Shown: in pieces, positions 33,701-42,558 of the stretch | How positions within the stretch are numbered: the first letter of the stretch is position 1 | Layout: every line of letters begins with the position of its first letter | Notes under the pieces: generated by a model | Databases searched by the model: none | What the model was told of the DNA's origin: nothing | Seen by the model: only the letters and a program-made list of their open reading frames with translations | Made by a program: the position numbers and the translations under genes | NCBI GenBank assembly: GCA_902471875.1 | Contig: CABRLN010000004.1 | Span: 27,768 to 91,767 of the forward strand | Length of the DNA: 64,000 bases | Origin: an uncultured Clostridium sp. | GTDB taxonomy: Bacteria; Bacillota; Clostridia; Oscillospirales; Acutalibacteraceae | Direction: 5' to 3'

Positions 33701-33965
33701 TAAACCTGTGAGCAGGAGTAGTAACAGTGCTTTATAAGGTACAAAGAGAGTTTTGCATTTGGTGTAAGCAAAATTGCCTGTAACCTGTGAATGGACCTGT
33801 GAGGGCGACCCGAAATTTTTAAAAGTAGGCGTTGACGGCTACCTTGTCGTTAAAAAAGGAGCGTATGTTAGTACGTGATGAGTGGATGCTTTGGCGTCAA
33901 TTTGGGTGGTACCGCAGAAGTTTTGCTTTTGTCCCTTAGTTGTAGGGATAAAGGCTTTTTTTATT
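33701..33965 (+). promoter_or_regulatory. Tryptophan T-box riboswitch with terminator
   Basis: A tRNA-sensing leader. Features in order: a stem I base with AGGAGTAGTA; the distal AGAGAG and GGTG loop motifs; a specifier region GAATGGACCTGTGAG in which TGG (33792-33794) is the Trp codon; the T-box proper TGGGTGGTACCGC (33903-33915) that pairs with the uncharged tRNA end; then a terminator stem (33925-33955) with seven T. Uncharged tRNA-Trp should stabilise the antiterminator and switch on trpEGDCFBA. The specifier assignment rests on matching the loop consensus by eye. Confidence 0.92.
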
Positions 33966-33992
33966 GTCAAATTTTAGAAAGGAGAGTATAAA

Positions 33993-35453
33993 ATGTTTAA
34001 ACCGGGTTTTGAAGAAATTATGGAATTAGCAGAATCTTATGATGTTATTCCAATCACAAAAGAGATATATGCAGACATTAGTACACCAATTACATTGTTA
34101 AGAAAAATATCTGCTATATCAAAAAGATATTACTTGCTTGAAAGTATTGAGGGCGGCGAAAAATGGGGTAGATATTCGTTTATAGGTTTTGACCCTAAAT
34201 CTAGAATTTATTATAAGCAGGGCAAAGTTGTTATTGAAGGTGAAGGCGCAAAAGAGGTTGTTACTGACAAACCTTTTGATGTGGTAAGAGAATTTTTAAA
34301 GAATTATAAAACACCAAAGTTTGAAAATATACCTCCTTTTACAGGTGGTTTAGTAGGTTACTTTGGTTATAGTATGATAGCTGTTGCAGAGCCTGTTTTA
34401 AAGCTGCGTGACAGTCAGTTTAACGATTTTGACTTAATGTTTTTTGACAAGGTTGTTGCTTATGACCACCTTACACAAAAAATAAGCGTTATAGTTAATA
34501 TGAAAACATATGACCCGCAGCGACAGTATAAAAAAGCTTGTTACGATATTGAAAATATAATTTCTATTATTACCGAACAAAAACCTCTGCCAAAAACAGA
34601 ACCATATAAAAATGTAGAGTTTAAGTCAAATATGACAGAAGAAGAATTTTGTCAAATGGTTGAAAAAACAAAAGAGTATATTTACGACGGAGATATTTTT
34701 CAGTGTGTTGTTTCAAGACGATTTGAAACAGAATATCAGGGCAATTTGATAGATGCTTACAGGGTTTTGCGTGTTACTAACCCGTCACCTTATATGGTTT
34801 ATATGATGTGTGACGGAAACGAGATTATAAGCACATCACCTGAAACTCTTGTAAGGCTAAAAAACGGCAGACTTTCAACATATCCTGTTGCAGGCTCAAG
34901 ACCAAGAGGAAAAACAAAAGCTGCTGATGATGCCCTTGAAAAAGATTTGCTTAGTGACGAAAAAGAACTTGCTGAGCATAATATGCTTGTTGACCTAGGC
35001 AGAAATGATATTGGCAAAATTTCTAAAATAGACTCAGTAGAAGTTACAGCTTACCAGGTAATTAACAGATATTCAAAAATTATGCATATTGCCTCAGAGG
35101 TTGAAGGTAATATAAGAGATGATAAAGACGCTTTTGATGCTGTTGAAGCAGTATTGCCGGCGGGTACGCTTTCGGGTGCGCCTAAGATAAGAGCCTGCGA
35201 GATTATTGAAGAGCTTGAGCAATATCCAAGAGGTATTTATGGCGGTGCATTAGGATATGTTGACTTTAACGGCAATCTTGACGTTGCTATTGCTATAAGA
35301 ATGGCAGTAAAAAAAGAAAATAAGGTTTATGTTCAGGCAGGTGCAGGCATTGTTGCAGACAGTGTACCACATTCTGAATATCTTGAAACCTACAATAAGG
35401 CACTGGCTGTTATGAACGCTGTTAAAAATGCAGCGACAGCAGAGCTGCCGTAA
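33993..35453 (+). CDS. trpE: Anthranilate synthase component I
   Basis: Converts chorismate and ammonia (from TrpG) to anthranilate, the first step to tryptophan. 486 residues with the chorismate-binding domain (GGLVGYFGYSM; YPVAGSRPRG; PAGTLSGAPKIRA; QAGAGIVADS). The LLES element (about residues 49-52) in the N-terminal domain is the tryptophan feedback site, so allosteric inhibition is expected. It is the first gene behind the T-box, 19 bases ahead of trpG. Confidence 0.96.
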   Translation: MFKPGFEEIMELAESYDVIPITKEIYADISTPITLLRKISAISKRYYLLESIEGGEKWGRYSFIGFDPKSRIYYKQGKVVIEGEGAKEVVTDKPFDVVREFLKNYKTPKFENIPPFTGGLVGYFGYSMIAVAEPVLKLRDSQFNDFDLMFFDKVVAYDHLTQKISVIVNMKTYDPQRQYKKACYDIENIISIITEQKPLPKTEPYKNVEFKSNMTEEEFCQMVEKTKEYIYDGDIFQCVVSRRFETEYQGNLIDAYRVLRVTNPSPYMVYMMCDGNEIISTSPETLVRLKNGRLSTYPVAGSRPRGKTKAADDALEKDLLSDEKELAEHNMLVDLGRNDIGKISKIDSVEVTAYQVINRYSKIMHIASEVEGNIRDDKDAFDAVEAVLPAGTLSGAPKIRACEIIEELEQYPRGIYGGALGYVDFNGNLDVAIAIRMAVKKENKVYVQAGAGIVADSVPHSEYLETYNKALAVMNAVKNAATAELP

Positions 35454-35471
35454 GGAAAAGAGGTATTATTT

Positions 35472-36044
35472 ATGATATTGTTAATTGACAACTACGACAG
35501 CTTTTCCTACAATTTGGTTCAAGTTGCAGGCAGCGTAGAAAGCGATATACAGGTTTTTAGAAACGATAAAATAACAGTTGATGAAATAAGAAGGCTTAAT
35601 CCTTCACATATTATTTTGTCACCTGGCCCGGGTTATCCTAAAGACGCCGGAATATGTGAAGATGTTGTAAAAGAACTTAAGGGCGAATATCCTATTCTTG
35701 GTGTTTGTTTGGGGCACCAGGCAATTTGCGAGGTGTTTGGTGCAGATATAACCCATGCAGTAAAGCTTATGCATGGCAAACAAAGCCAAGTTACGGTTGA
35801 TACAAGCTGCAAACTTTTTGACGGCTTACCAAAAGAAATTGCAGTTGCTCGTTATCACTCGTTGGTTGCATCAAATCTTCCTGAAGATTTGATTGTAACC
35901 TCAACCGATACCGAAAACGGTGAGGTTATGGCAGTTAAGCATAAAAATTACGAAATTTATGGACTTCAATTTCATCCCGAGTCCATATTAACGCCTACAG
36001 GTAAAACAATGCTGGAAAACTTTATACGAAAGGTTGGTAAGTAA
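35472..36044 (+). CDS. trpG: Anthranilate synthase glutamine amidotransferase subunit
   Basis: Releases ammonia from glutamine for TrpE. Class I glutaminase triad: Cys79 in GVCLGHQ and the His/Glu pair in QFHPESI. SPGPGYP forms the oxyanion region. 190 residues, a separate protein not fused to trpD. It could also serve folate synthesis as PabA, but its place between trpE and trpD makes the Trp role primary. Confidence 0.95.
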   Translation: MILLIDNYDSFSYNLVQVAGSVESDIQVFRNDKITVDEIRRLNPSHIILSPGPGYPKDAGICEDVVKELKGEYPILGVCLGHQAICEVFGADITHAVKLMHGKQSQVTVDTSCKLFDGLPKEIAVARYHSLVASNLPEDLIVTSTDTENGEVMAVKHKNYEIYGLQFHPESILTPTGKTMLENFIRKVGK

Positions 36045-36045
36045 A

Positions 36046-37062
36046 ATGATTAAAGAAGCAATAAGCAAAGTAATAAACAGTCAAGACCTGTCTTTTGAAG
36101 AAACACAAGCAGTTATGACAGAAATTATGACAGGTAATGCCACAAATGCACAAATTGCGTCATTTTTAACAGCATTAAGAATGAAGGGTGAAACTATAGA
36201 AGAAATTACTGCTTGTGCAAAGGTTATGAGAGAGGTTGGAGTACAACTGAAACACACAGGTGATGTTCTTGAAATTGTTGGTACCGGCGGTGACGAAGCC
36301 TTTACTTTTAATATTTCTTCTGTATCATCGGTAGTTACGGCAGCAGCCGGTGTACCAACCGCAAAGCATGGCAACAGAAGTGTGTCAAGCAAATGCGGTG
36401 CGGCAGATGTTTTTGAAACTCTTGGCGTTAAGCTTGACATAACAGCTCAACAAAACGAACAGGTACTTAAAAATACCGATATTTGTTTTATGTTTGCACC
36501 TATTTACCATGGTGCTATGAAATACGCTGCACCTGTAAGAAAAGAAATTGCTACCCGTACTATTTTTAATATTTTAGGACCTTTAGCTAACCCTGCTTCA
36601 GCAACAATGCAGTTAATGGGAGTTTATAGTGAAGAGCTTGTAGGCCCAATGGCACAGGTACTTAAAAACTTAGGTGTAGAAAACGGTATGGTTGTTTACG
36701 GTCAGGACGGTATTGACGAGGTGTCTTTGGTTGCTAAAACAACAGCTTGCGAAATTAAGAATGGAAAAATTACAAGGTTACAAATTAACCCTAAAGATTA
36801 CGGCTTTACACTTTGCTCTAAAGAGGATTTAGTTGGTGGTAACCCTCAGGAAAACGCTAAAATTACTAAAGATATTTTAAACGGAGTAAAAGGTGCGAAA
36901 AGAGATGTTGTACTGTTAAACAGTGGTATTGCACTTTACATTGCAGGCAAGGCGGACAATATTGCAAGCGGTATTAAACTGGCAGCAGAAACTATTGACA
37001 GCGGTAAAGCGAAAGCTAAGCTGGAAGAATTTATAAAGGCTACAAGCGAGGTGTGTCAATGA
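36046..37062 (+). CDS. trpD: Anthranilate phosphoribosyltransferase
   Basis: Joins anthranilate with PRPP. 338 residues with the GTGGDEAFTFNISS PRPP loop (about residues 78-91), KHGNRSVSSKCGAADV and the IFNILGPLANPA signature. The ATG at 36046 starts one base after the trpG stop; a TTG 12 bases upstream lies inside trpG. The end overlaps trpC by four bases (ATGA). Confidence 0.95.
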   Translation: MIKEAISKVINSQDLSFEETQAVMTEIMTGNATNAQIASFLTALRMKGETIEEITACAKVMREVGVQLKHTGDVLEIVGTGGDEAFTFNISSVSSVVTAAAGVPTAKHGNRSVSSKCGAADVFETLGVKLDITAQQNEQVLKNTDICFMFAPIYHGAMKYAAPVRKEIATRTIFNILGPLANPASATMQLMGVYSEELVGPMAQVLKNLGVENGMVVYGQDGIDEVSLVAKTTACEIKNGKITRLQINPKDYGFTLCSKEDLVGGNPQENAKITKDILNGVKGAKRDVVLLNSGIALYIAGKADNIASGIKLAAETIDSGKAKAKLEEFIKATSEVCQ

Positions 37063-37856
37063 GCGATAAAATATTAGACACATTGGCAGAATGTACCAAA
37101 AAGCGTATTGAAAAGAATAAACAAGAGTTGCCTTTTGAAGAGTTAAAGAAAAAAGCCTTGGCAATGAACTGCAATACAGGCTTCCCTTTTGAACAGGCGT
37201 TAAAAAAAGATGGTATGTCATTTATTTGTGAAATTAAGAAGGCATCACCTTCTAAAGGGGTAATTGCAGAAGAATTTCCATATAAAGAAATTGCAAAAGA
37301 ATATCAAAATGCAGGTGCAAGTGCTATTTCAATTCTTACCGAAACTGATTATTTTTTAGGCTGTGATAAATATGTTGAAGATGTTAGTGAAATAGTTAAT
37401 ATACCTATTATACGCAAGGACTTTACTGTTGATGAATATATGATTTATCAGGCAAAGGTAATGGGGGCGTCTGCTGTTCTTCTTATTTGTGCATTGCTTG
37501 ATACTGAAACGATTAAAAGATATATTACTGTATGCGACAGCCTTGGCTTGTCGGCGTTGGTAGAAGCACACGACAGTGACGAAATTAAGTCAGCAATAAA
37601 TGCAGGCGCAAGAATTATAGGAGTAAATAACCGTAATCTTAAAAATTTTACTGTTAATATAAATAACAGTACTAACCTGCGTAAGCTTGTACCAAAGAAT
37701 ATTATTTTTGTAGCAGAAAGCGGTATTAAATCACCGCAGGACGTAGAAAAACTTAAAAAAGCTGACGTAAACGCTGTGCTAATTGGCGAAACCTTTATGC
37801 GCAGCAATAACAAAAAAGAAATGCTTGTTGCTTTAAACGGCGGTGAGCTAAAATGA
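37059..37856 (+). CDS. trpC: Indole-3-glycerol phosphate synthase
   Basis: Closes the indole ring from the rearranged phosphoribosyl anthranilate. 265 residues, TIM barrel. CEIKKASPSKG holds the catalytic Lys, and LTETDYFLG, IRKDFTVDEYMIYQA and VNNRNLKNF are the usual blocks. It is separate from trpF. ATG at 37059 overlaps the trpD stop and has an AGGTG site at normal spacing; a GTG two codons upstream lacks one. Confidence 0.95.
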   Translation: MSDKILDTLAECTKKRIEKNKQELPFEELKKKALAMNCNTGFPFEQALKKDGMSFICEIKKASPSKGVIAEEFPYKEIAKEYQNAGASAISILTETDYFLGCDKYVEDVSEIVNIPIIRKDFTVDEYMIYQAKVMGASAVLLICALLDTETIKRYITVCDSLGLSALVEAHDSDEIKSAINAGARIIGVNNRNLKNFTVNINNSTNLRKLVPKNIIFVAESGIKSPQDVEKLKKADVNAVLIGETFMRSNNKKEMLVALNGGELK

Positions 37857-38467
37857 GCTTGGTAAAAATATGTGGTTTAAGCCGTGAATGTGACATTGAT
37901 TATGCTAATAAATACAAGCCGGACTATATTGGCTTTGTGTTTTCAAAAAGCAAACGTCAGGTTACACCACAGCAAGCACAACTGTTAAAGCAAAGACTTG
38001 ATAACACTATAAAGTCAGTGGGAGTTTTTGTAAATGAACCTGTTGAATTTATCGAAGAACTTTGCAGTAAGAAAATAATTGATATTGTACAGCTTCATGG
38101 TGACGAAGATAATGAATATATTAACAGGTTGAAAGAACTGACAACCGCCGTTATAATAAAAGCGGTTAGGGTACAGAGCAGCAGTCAGGTTTTGCAATCA
38201 GAGAAGCTTAACTGCGACTATTTGCTGCTGGATGCTTACTCAAAATCGTCATACGGCGGTTTGGGTGAAACTTTTAACTGGAGTTTAATTCCAAAGCTGT
38301 CAAAGCCGTTTTTTCTTGCAGGAGGTTTAAAAGCAGAAAACATCGGCAAAGCAATACAGACAGTAAAACCCTATTGTGTTGATTTAAGCAGTGGTGCAGA
38401 AACCAACGGATATAAAGATGAGGAAAAAATAAAAATTATTATAGACAGGGTTAGGAGGACAAAGTAA
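37853..38467 (+). CDS. trpF: Phosphoribosylanthranilate isomerase
   Basis: Amadori isomerisation step between TrpD and TrpC. 204 residues, TIM barrel. VKICGLS (catalytic Cys7), GFVFSKSKR, VQLHGDE and the LAGGLKAENIGKAI phosphate loop are all present. It overlaps trpC by four bases (ATGA) and the next start follows the stop directly, so the middle of the operon is tightly coupled. Confidence 0.94.
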   Translation: MSLVKICGLSRECDIDYANKYKPDYIGFVFSKSKRQVTPQQAQLLKQRLDNTIKSVGVFVNEPVEFIEELCSKKIIDIVQLHGDEDNEYINRLKELTTAVIIKAVRVQSSSQVLQSEKLNCDYLLLDAYSKSSYGGLGETFNWSLIPKLSKPFFLAGGLKAENIGKAIQTVKPYCVDLSSGAETNGYKDEEKIKIIIDRVRRTK

Positions 38468-39652
38468 ATGTCAAAAGGATTATTTGGTAATCATGGCGGA
38501 CAGTTTATTCCTGAAACACTTATGAATGCCGTAATAGAGTTGGAAGAAGCGTATAATCATTATAAAAATGACCCGGAATTTCAAAGTGAGCTTACAGAAC
38601 TTTTAAATGAATATGCCGGCAGGCCTTCAAGACTTTATTATGCAGAAAAAATGACAAAAGACCTTGGCGGTGCCAAAATTTATTTAAAAAGAGAAGACCT
38701 TAATCATACAGGCTCACATAAACTTAATAATGTGCTTGGTCAGTGCTTGCTGGCAAAAAAGATGGGCAAAACAAGAGTTATTGCAGAAACAGGTGCAGGT
38801 CAGCACGGTGTTGCCACTGCTACAGTTGCGGCTCTTATGGGTATGAAATGTAAAATTTATATGGGAAAAGAAGACACAGTGCGTCAGGCACTTAATGTTT
38901 ACCGTATGCGCTTGCTTGGGGCAGAGGTTGAAGCTGTAACCAGCGGTACTATGACCTTGAAGGATGCTGTAAACGAAACCCTGCGTGAGTGGAGTAGCCG
39001 TATAAGCGATACGCACTATGTGCTTGGTTCTGTTATGGGTCCTCATCCTTTCCCTACTATTGTGCGTGACTTCCAAAGTGTAATCAGTAAAGAAATAAAG
39101 GAGCAAATGCTTGAAAAAGAGGGCAGGCTGCCTGATGTTGTTATGGCGTGTGTCGGAGGCGGCAGTAACGCTATGGGTGCTTTCTATAATTTTATTGATG
39201 ATAAAGCTGTTCGTCTTATTGGCTGTGAGGCAGCAGGTAAAGGGGCGGATACATCGCTTACAGCAGCTACAATGGCTGTAGGTACAGTTGGTGTGTTCCA
39301 CGGTATGAAGTCATATTTCTGTCAGGACGAATATGGTCAGATTGCACCTGTTTATTCAATTTCAGCGGGTCTTGATTACCCGGGTATAGGACCGGAGCAC
39401 GCATATTTAAGGGACATTGGCAGGGCAGAATATGTGCCTGTAACAGACGATGAAGCTGTTAACGCTTTTGAATATCTTTCAAGAACAGAGGGTATTATTC
39501 CTGCTATTGAAAGCTCGCATGCAATTGCTCATGCAATAAAGCTTGCACCAACTTTAGATAAGAATAAGATTATAGTTATTAATGTTTCTGGTCGCGGAGA
39601 CAAGGATGTGGCTGCTATAGCCAGATACAGAGGGGAGGATTTGTATGAGTAA
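38468..39652 (+). CDS. trpB: Tryptophan synthase beta chain
   Basis: PLP enzyme that joins indole and serine to tryptophan. 394 residues of the standard TrpB1 type. Lys85 in HTGSHKLNN binds PLP; GAGQHGVATA, GGGSNAMG (phosphate loop) and SGRGDKD are in place. AGGAGG overlaps the end of trpF just before the ATG. It overlaps trpA by eight bases, as is usual for the paired subunits. Confidence 0.96.
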   Translation: MSKGLFGNHGGQFIPETLMNAVIELEEAYNHYKNDPEFQSELTELLNEYAGRPSRLYYAEKMTKDLGGAKIYLKREDLNHTGSHKLNNVLGQCLLAKKMGKTRVIAETGAGQHGVATATVAALMGMKCKIYMGKEDTVRQALNVYRMRLLGAEVEAVTSGTMTLKDAVNETLREWSSRISDTHYVLGSVMGPHPFPTIVRDFQSVISKEIKEQMLEKEGRLPDVVMACVGGGSNAMGAFYNFIDDKAVRLIGCEAAGKGADTSLTAATMAVGTVGVFHGMKSYFCQDEYGQIAPVYSISAGLDYPGIGPEHAYLRDIGRAEYVPVTDDEAVNAFEYLSRTEGIIPAIESSHAIAHAIKLAPTLDKNKIIVINVSGRGDKDVAAIARYRGEDLYE

Positions 39653-40421
39653 TACAGCTAAGGCTTTTGCAAATGGCAAGGCATTTATACCTTTTATTAC
39701 TGCGGGTGACCCTGATTTAGCGGTTACAAAAGAGATAATTTTTTCAATGGTTAAAGCAGGTGCAGATCTTATTGAAATAGGAATTCCGTTTTCAGACCCT
39801 GTAGCTGAAGGTACGGTTATTCAAGAGGCAGACCTAAGGGCATTAAAGGCAGGTACAACTACTGACAAAATTTTTAATATGGTTGCTGAGGTAAGAAAAG
39901 AGACTGATATACCTCTTGCCTTTATGACATATATGAATCCTGTGTTTGTTTATGGTACTGAAAGATTTTGCAAAAAATGTGCCGATGTTAAAATTGATGC
40001 ACTTATTGTACCTGACGTACCTTATGAAGAAAAGAACGAAATTGCACCATACTGTGAAAAATACGGGATAGACGTAATTTCACTTATTGCACCAACCTCT
40101 AACGACAGAATAAGGACTATTGCAAAAGAAGCACAGGGCTTTGTTTATTGCGTTTCATCAATGGGCGTTACAGGTGTTCGTAGCAAAATTACTACAAATA
40201 TTGGAGAAATGACATCGTTGGTAAAAGAGGTAAGCAATATTCCTACAGCTATCGGTTTTGGTATATCAACAACACAGCAGGCAAAAGATATGGCACAATA
40301 TGCAGATGGAGTAATCGTGGGCAGTGCAATTGTAAAAATATGTGCAAAGTACGGTGCTGATTGTGTACCTCATGTTTACGATTATGTAAAGCAAATGAAG
40401 GACGCTATAAGAAATTTGTAA
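39645..40421 (+). CDS. trpA: Tryptophan synthase alpha chain
   Basis: Cleaves indole-3-glycerol phosphate to indole, which is channelled to TrpB. 258 residues, TIM barrel. The catalytic Glu of the family is present at residue 44 (LIEIGIPFSDP), but the second acid, Asp60 of the enteric enzyme, is Glu55 here (DPVAEG where enteric TrpA has DPLADG). The VSSMGVTGVR and GFGIST phosphate loops are normal. The rest of the protein looks intact, so I take the Asp-to-Glu change as a natural variant. Confidence 0.94.
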   Translation: MSNTAKAFANGKAFIPFITAGDPDLAVTKEIIFSMVKAGADLIEIGIPFSDPVAEGTVIQEADLRALKAGTTTDKIFNMVAEVRKETDIPLAFMTYMNPVFVYGTERFCKKCADVKIDALIVPDVPYEEKNEIAPYCEKYGIDVISLIAPTSNDRIRTIAKEAQGFVYCVSSMGVTGVRSKITTNIGEMTSLVKEVSNIPTAIGFGISTTQQAKDMAQYADGVIVGSAIVKICAKYGADCVPHVYDYVKQMKDAIRNL

Positions 40422-40428
40422 TTAATGT

Positions 40429-40469
40429 ACACCTCGTTAGTTGTCAAATCAGCTTATGAGGTGTATTTT
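40429..40469 (+). terminator. Weak hairpin between trpA and the chorismate mutase remnant
   Basis: ACACCTC pairs with GAGGTGT around a 22-base loop, followed by ATTTTC. It could reduce but not abolish read-through from the trp operon. Confidence 0.5.
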
Positions 40470-40485
40470 CAAAAGGAGAGCACAT

Positions 40486-40769
40486 ATGCAGTGTAAAGCC
40501 TTGATGAAGTAAGAGAAAATATTGACAGAATAGATGATGAAATTATTAAATTAATTGCAGAACGGGGAAATTATGTTGCACAGGCGTCTGCGTTTAAGAA
40601 GGACGAAAAAGATGTTAAGGCGCCAAACAGAGTAGAAGCAGTTATTGCTAAAGTTAAAAATAAGGCAATAATTTACGGTGTTGACCCGGATTTGGCAGAA
40701 GCACTGTACAAAGAAATAATTTCACATTTTATAAATATGGAGCTTAATGAGTTTAATAAAGAAAAATAA
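40486..40769 (+). pseudogene. Chorismate mutase (AroQ class) with a frameshift near its start
   Basis: From 40497 to the TAA there are 90 uninterrupted codons encoding SLDEVRENIDRIDDEIIKL, then a RGNYVAQASAFKKD segment, the all-helical AroQ pattern with the active-site Arg and Lys. That frame has no usable start: its upstream codon is a stop, and the only ATG with a ribosome site (AAAAGGAG, 7 bases before 40486) is one frame off and stops after 8 codons. One extra A in the AAA run at 40495-40497 would restore a 94-residue enzyme. Either the gene is newly broken or this is a homopolymer sequencing error. When intact it would send chorismate to prephenate, the Phe/Tyr branch. Confidence 0.85.
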
Positions 40770-40798
40770 ATAATATACAATAAGCACGAAAGCACGGC

Positions 40799-40827
40799 TT
40801 GACAAAAAAGTAACGTAATGCTACAAT
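40799..40827 (+). promoter_or_regulatory. Upstream promoter (P1) of the rpmG-secE-nusG operon
   Basis: TTGACA, 17 bases, TACAAT. It lies 63 bases upstream of a second promoter of equal spacing. Confidence 0.75.
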
Positions 40828-40861
40828 AATCAAAAGATTTTTCAAAATATGTAAAAAAGTC

Positions 40862-40890
40862 TTGACTAAACTTTTCTTATGTGATATAGT
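40862..40890 (+). promoter_or_regulatory. Downstream promoter (P2) of the rpmG-secE-nusG operon
   Basis: TTGACT, 17 bases, TATAGT. Tandem promoters ahead of a ribosomal-protein/secretion operon suit high expression. Confidence 0.75.
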
Positions 40891-40976
40891 ATATTTACCT
40901 CGGAAAAAAGGGGCTTATTTTTTTGTGTCCATTTTTGAGGGAGGCTAAATTTACCGCAATATCGGAGGTGCCGTTA

Positions 40977-41126
40977 ATGAGAGTTAAAGTAACATTAGCT
41001 TGTACAGAGTGCAAACAGCGCAATTACAACACAATGAAAAACAAGAAAAACGATCCTGAGAGATTGGAAATGAAGAAGCATTGCAGATTCTGCAATAAGC
41101 ACACTCTTCACAAGGAGACAAAATAA
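40977..41126 (+). CDS. rpmG: 50S ribosomal protein L33 (zinc-binding form)
   Basis: 49 residues, basic. Zinc ribbon Cys9, Cys12, Cys36 and Cys39 (CTEC and CRFC). The true start is the ATG at 40977, which follows an ATCGGAGGTG site; upstream in-frame codons belong to the leader. rpmG-secE-nusG is the standard order in Firmicutes. Confidence 0.94.
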   Translation: MRVKVTLACTECKQRNYNTMKNKKNDPERLEMKKHCRFCNKHTLHKETK

Positions 41127-41144
41127 TAACGGAGGTATAAGGTT

Positions 41145-41396
41145 ATGGCTGAGAAGGTCGAAAAAAAGACTGTCAAGAAAAAAGATAAGAAGCCTAACAT
41201 TTTTGCGAGAATTGCAAAATACTTTCGTGAATGCAAAGCAGAAATAAGGAAGATTACATGGCCTACACCAAGAGCTGTTTTTAAGAATGTAGGTATAGTT
41301 CTTGTAATTATTATTGTTATGGGACTCTTTATTTTTGCATTGGATCGAGGTCTTTTCGCATTGCTGAATCTTGTTATGGAAACATCAGCAGGCTAA
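41145..41396 (+). CDS. secE: Preprotein translocase subunit SecE
   Basis: Essential small subunit of the SecYEG channel. 83 residues: a Lys-rich cytoplasmic start, the conserved amphipathic ECKAEIRKITWPT segment and a single C-terminal membrane helix (about residues 53-75). This is the one-helix form usual in Gram-positives. It lies 18 bases after rpmG and 23 before nusG. Confidence 0.95.
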   Translation: MAEKVEKKTVKKKDKKPNIFARIAKYFRECKAEIRKITWPTPRAVFKNVGIVLVIIIVMGLFIFALDRGLFALLNLVMETSAG

Positions 41397-41419
41397 ATTG
41401 CGTGAGAGGATGATGTGCA

Positions 41420-41944
41420 ATGTCAGAAGAAGCAAAATGGTATGTTGTTCACACCTACTCAGGTTATGAGAACAAAGTCGCTTCTACATTGGAGAAAACT
41501 GTTGAAAACAGAAATCTTCAAGACGTTATCCAAGGTGTAAAAGTGCCTACGGAAATTGTTACAGAGATTGGTGACAATGGCGTAGCAAAGGAAGTAGAGC
41601 GTAAGCTTTACCCGGGATATGTATTTATTAAGATGGTATATACAGATGAAACATGGTATGTTGTACGAAATATTCGCGGTTGTACCGGTTTTGTAGGACC
41701 ATCGTCTAAGCCTGTTCCGCTCACAAATGAAGAAGTTATTAAAATGGGCGTAGAGGTTAAGAGTGTAGAGGTTTCTTACAGCGTTGGTGATTCGGTAAGA
41801 ATTATAGACGGTCCTTTGGAGGATTTTGTAGGCGTTGTTGAAGAGATTGATACCGACAAAAACATAGTAAAGGTAACTGTTTCTATGTTTGGAAGAGAAA
41901 CTCCTGTTGATTTAGAGCTTGGTCAAGCTGAACCACTGGAGTAA
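41420..41944 (+). CDS. nusG: Transcription elongation/termination factor NusG
   Basis: Binds RNA polymerase and affects elongation, pausing and coupling to ribosomes. 174 residues: NGN domain (WYVVHTYSGYENKVA, LYPGYVFIKM, NIRGCTGFVG) and a C-terminal KOW domain (VRIIDGPLEDFVGVVEEID). No insert between the domains. Standard place between secE and rplK. Confidence 0.96.
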   Translation: MSEEAKWYVVHTYSGYENKVASTLEKTVENRNLQDVIQGVKVPTEIVTEIGDNGVAKEVERKLYPGYVFIKMVYTDETWYVVRNIRGCTGFVGPSSKPVPLTNEEVIKMGVEVKSVEVSYSVGDSVRIIDGPLEDFVGVVEEIDTDKNIVKVTVSMFGRETPVDLELGQAEPLE

Positions 41945-42073
41945 AAACAACACTGATAATCTGTTTTACACAGTTATTATTGAAATGAGGGATTTTAATA
42001 ATCCCTTGTGGGAGGAATGTAAATTTTTCAAAACATTCCGCCATATACCACGAATTATGGAGGTGCAAAAATA

Positions 42074-42499
42074 ATGGCTCAAAAGGTTGTTGGCTTTATT
42101 AAGCTGCAAATACCTGCCGGTAAAGCTACCCCGGCACCACCAGTTGGTCCTGCACTAGGTCAGCATGGTGTAAACATTATGGCGTTCACAAAGGAATTTA
42201 ATGAGCGTACAAAAAATGACATTGGTATGATTATACCTGTTGTTATTACAGTTTATGCAGATCGTTCTTTCTCATTTATTACAAAGACACCACCTGCAGC
42301 TGTACTAATTAAAAAGGCATGTAACATCCAGAGCGGTTCAGGCGTGCCTAACAAAACTAAAGTTGCAAAGATTACCCGTGAGCAGGTTAAGCAGATTGCT
42401 GAGCAGAAAATGCCAGACTTAAATGCTGCTAATATCGATACAGCAATAAGCATGATTGCTGGTACAGCTCGTAGTATGGGCGTTGAAGTAGTCGATTGA
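42074..42499 (+). CDS. rplK: 50S ribosomal protein L11
   Basis: Part of the GTPase-associated stalk base of the 50S subunit. 141 residues with LQIPAGKATPAPPVGPALGQHGVNI-type N-terminus and the C-terminal rRNA-binding domain ending ARSMGVEV. The 129-base gap from nusG has no strong terminator, so it is probably on the same transcript. Confidence 0.97.
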   Translation: MAQKVVGFIKLQIPAGKATPAPPVGPALGQHGVNIMAFTKEFNERTKNDIGMIIPVVITVYADRSFSFITKTPPAAVLIKKACNIQSGSGVPNKTKVAKITREQVKQIAEQKMPDLNAANIDTAISMIAGTARSMGVEVVD

Positions 42500-42558
42500 T
42501 CTAACTGCCCAGGTGGGAGGAAAAGATCCGATTTTACCACTTTATAGGGAGGAACACA

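Noticed and set aside
40486..40512. Programmed frameshift producing chorismate mutase
   Set aside because: The A run is only three long and has no XXXYYYZ slippery heptamer or following hairpin; a lost base or sequence error is simpler. Kept as a pseudogene call.
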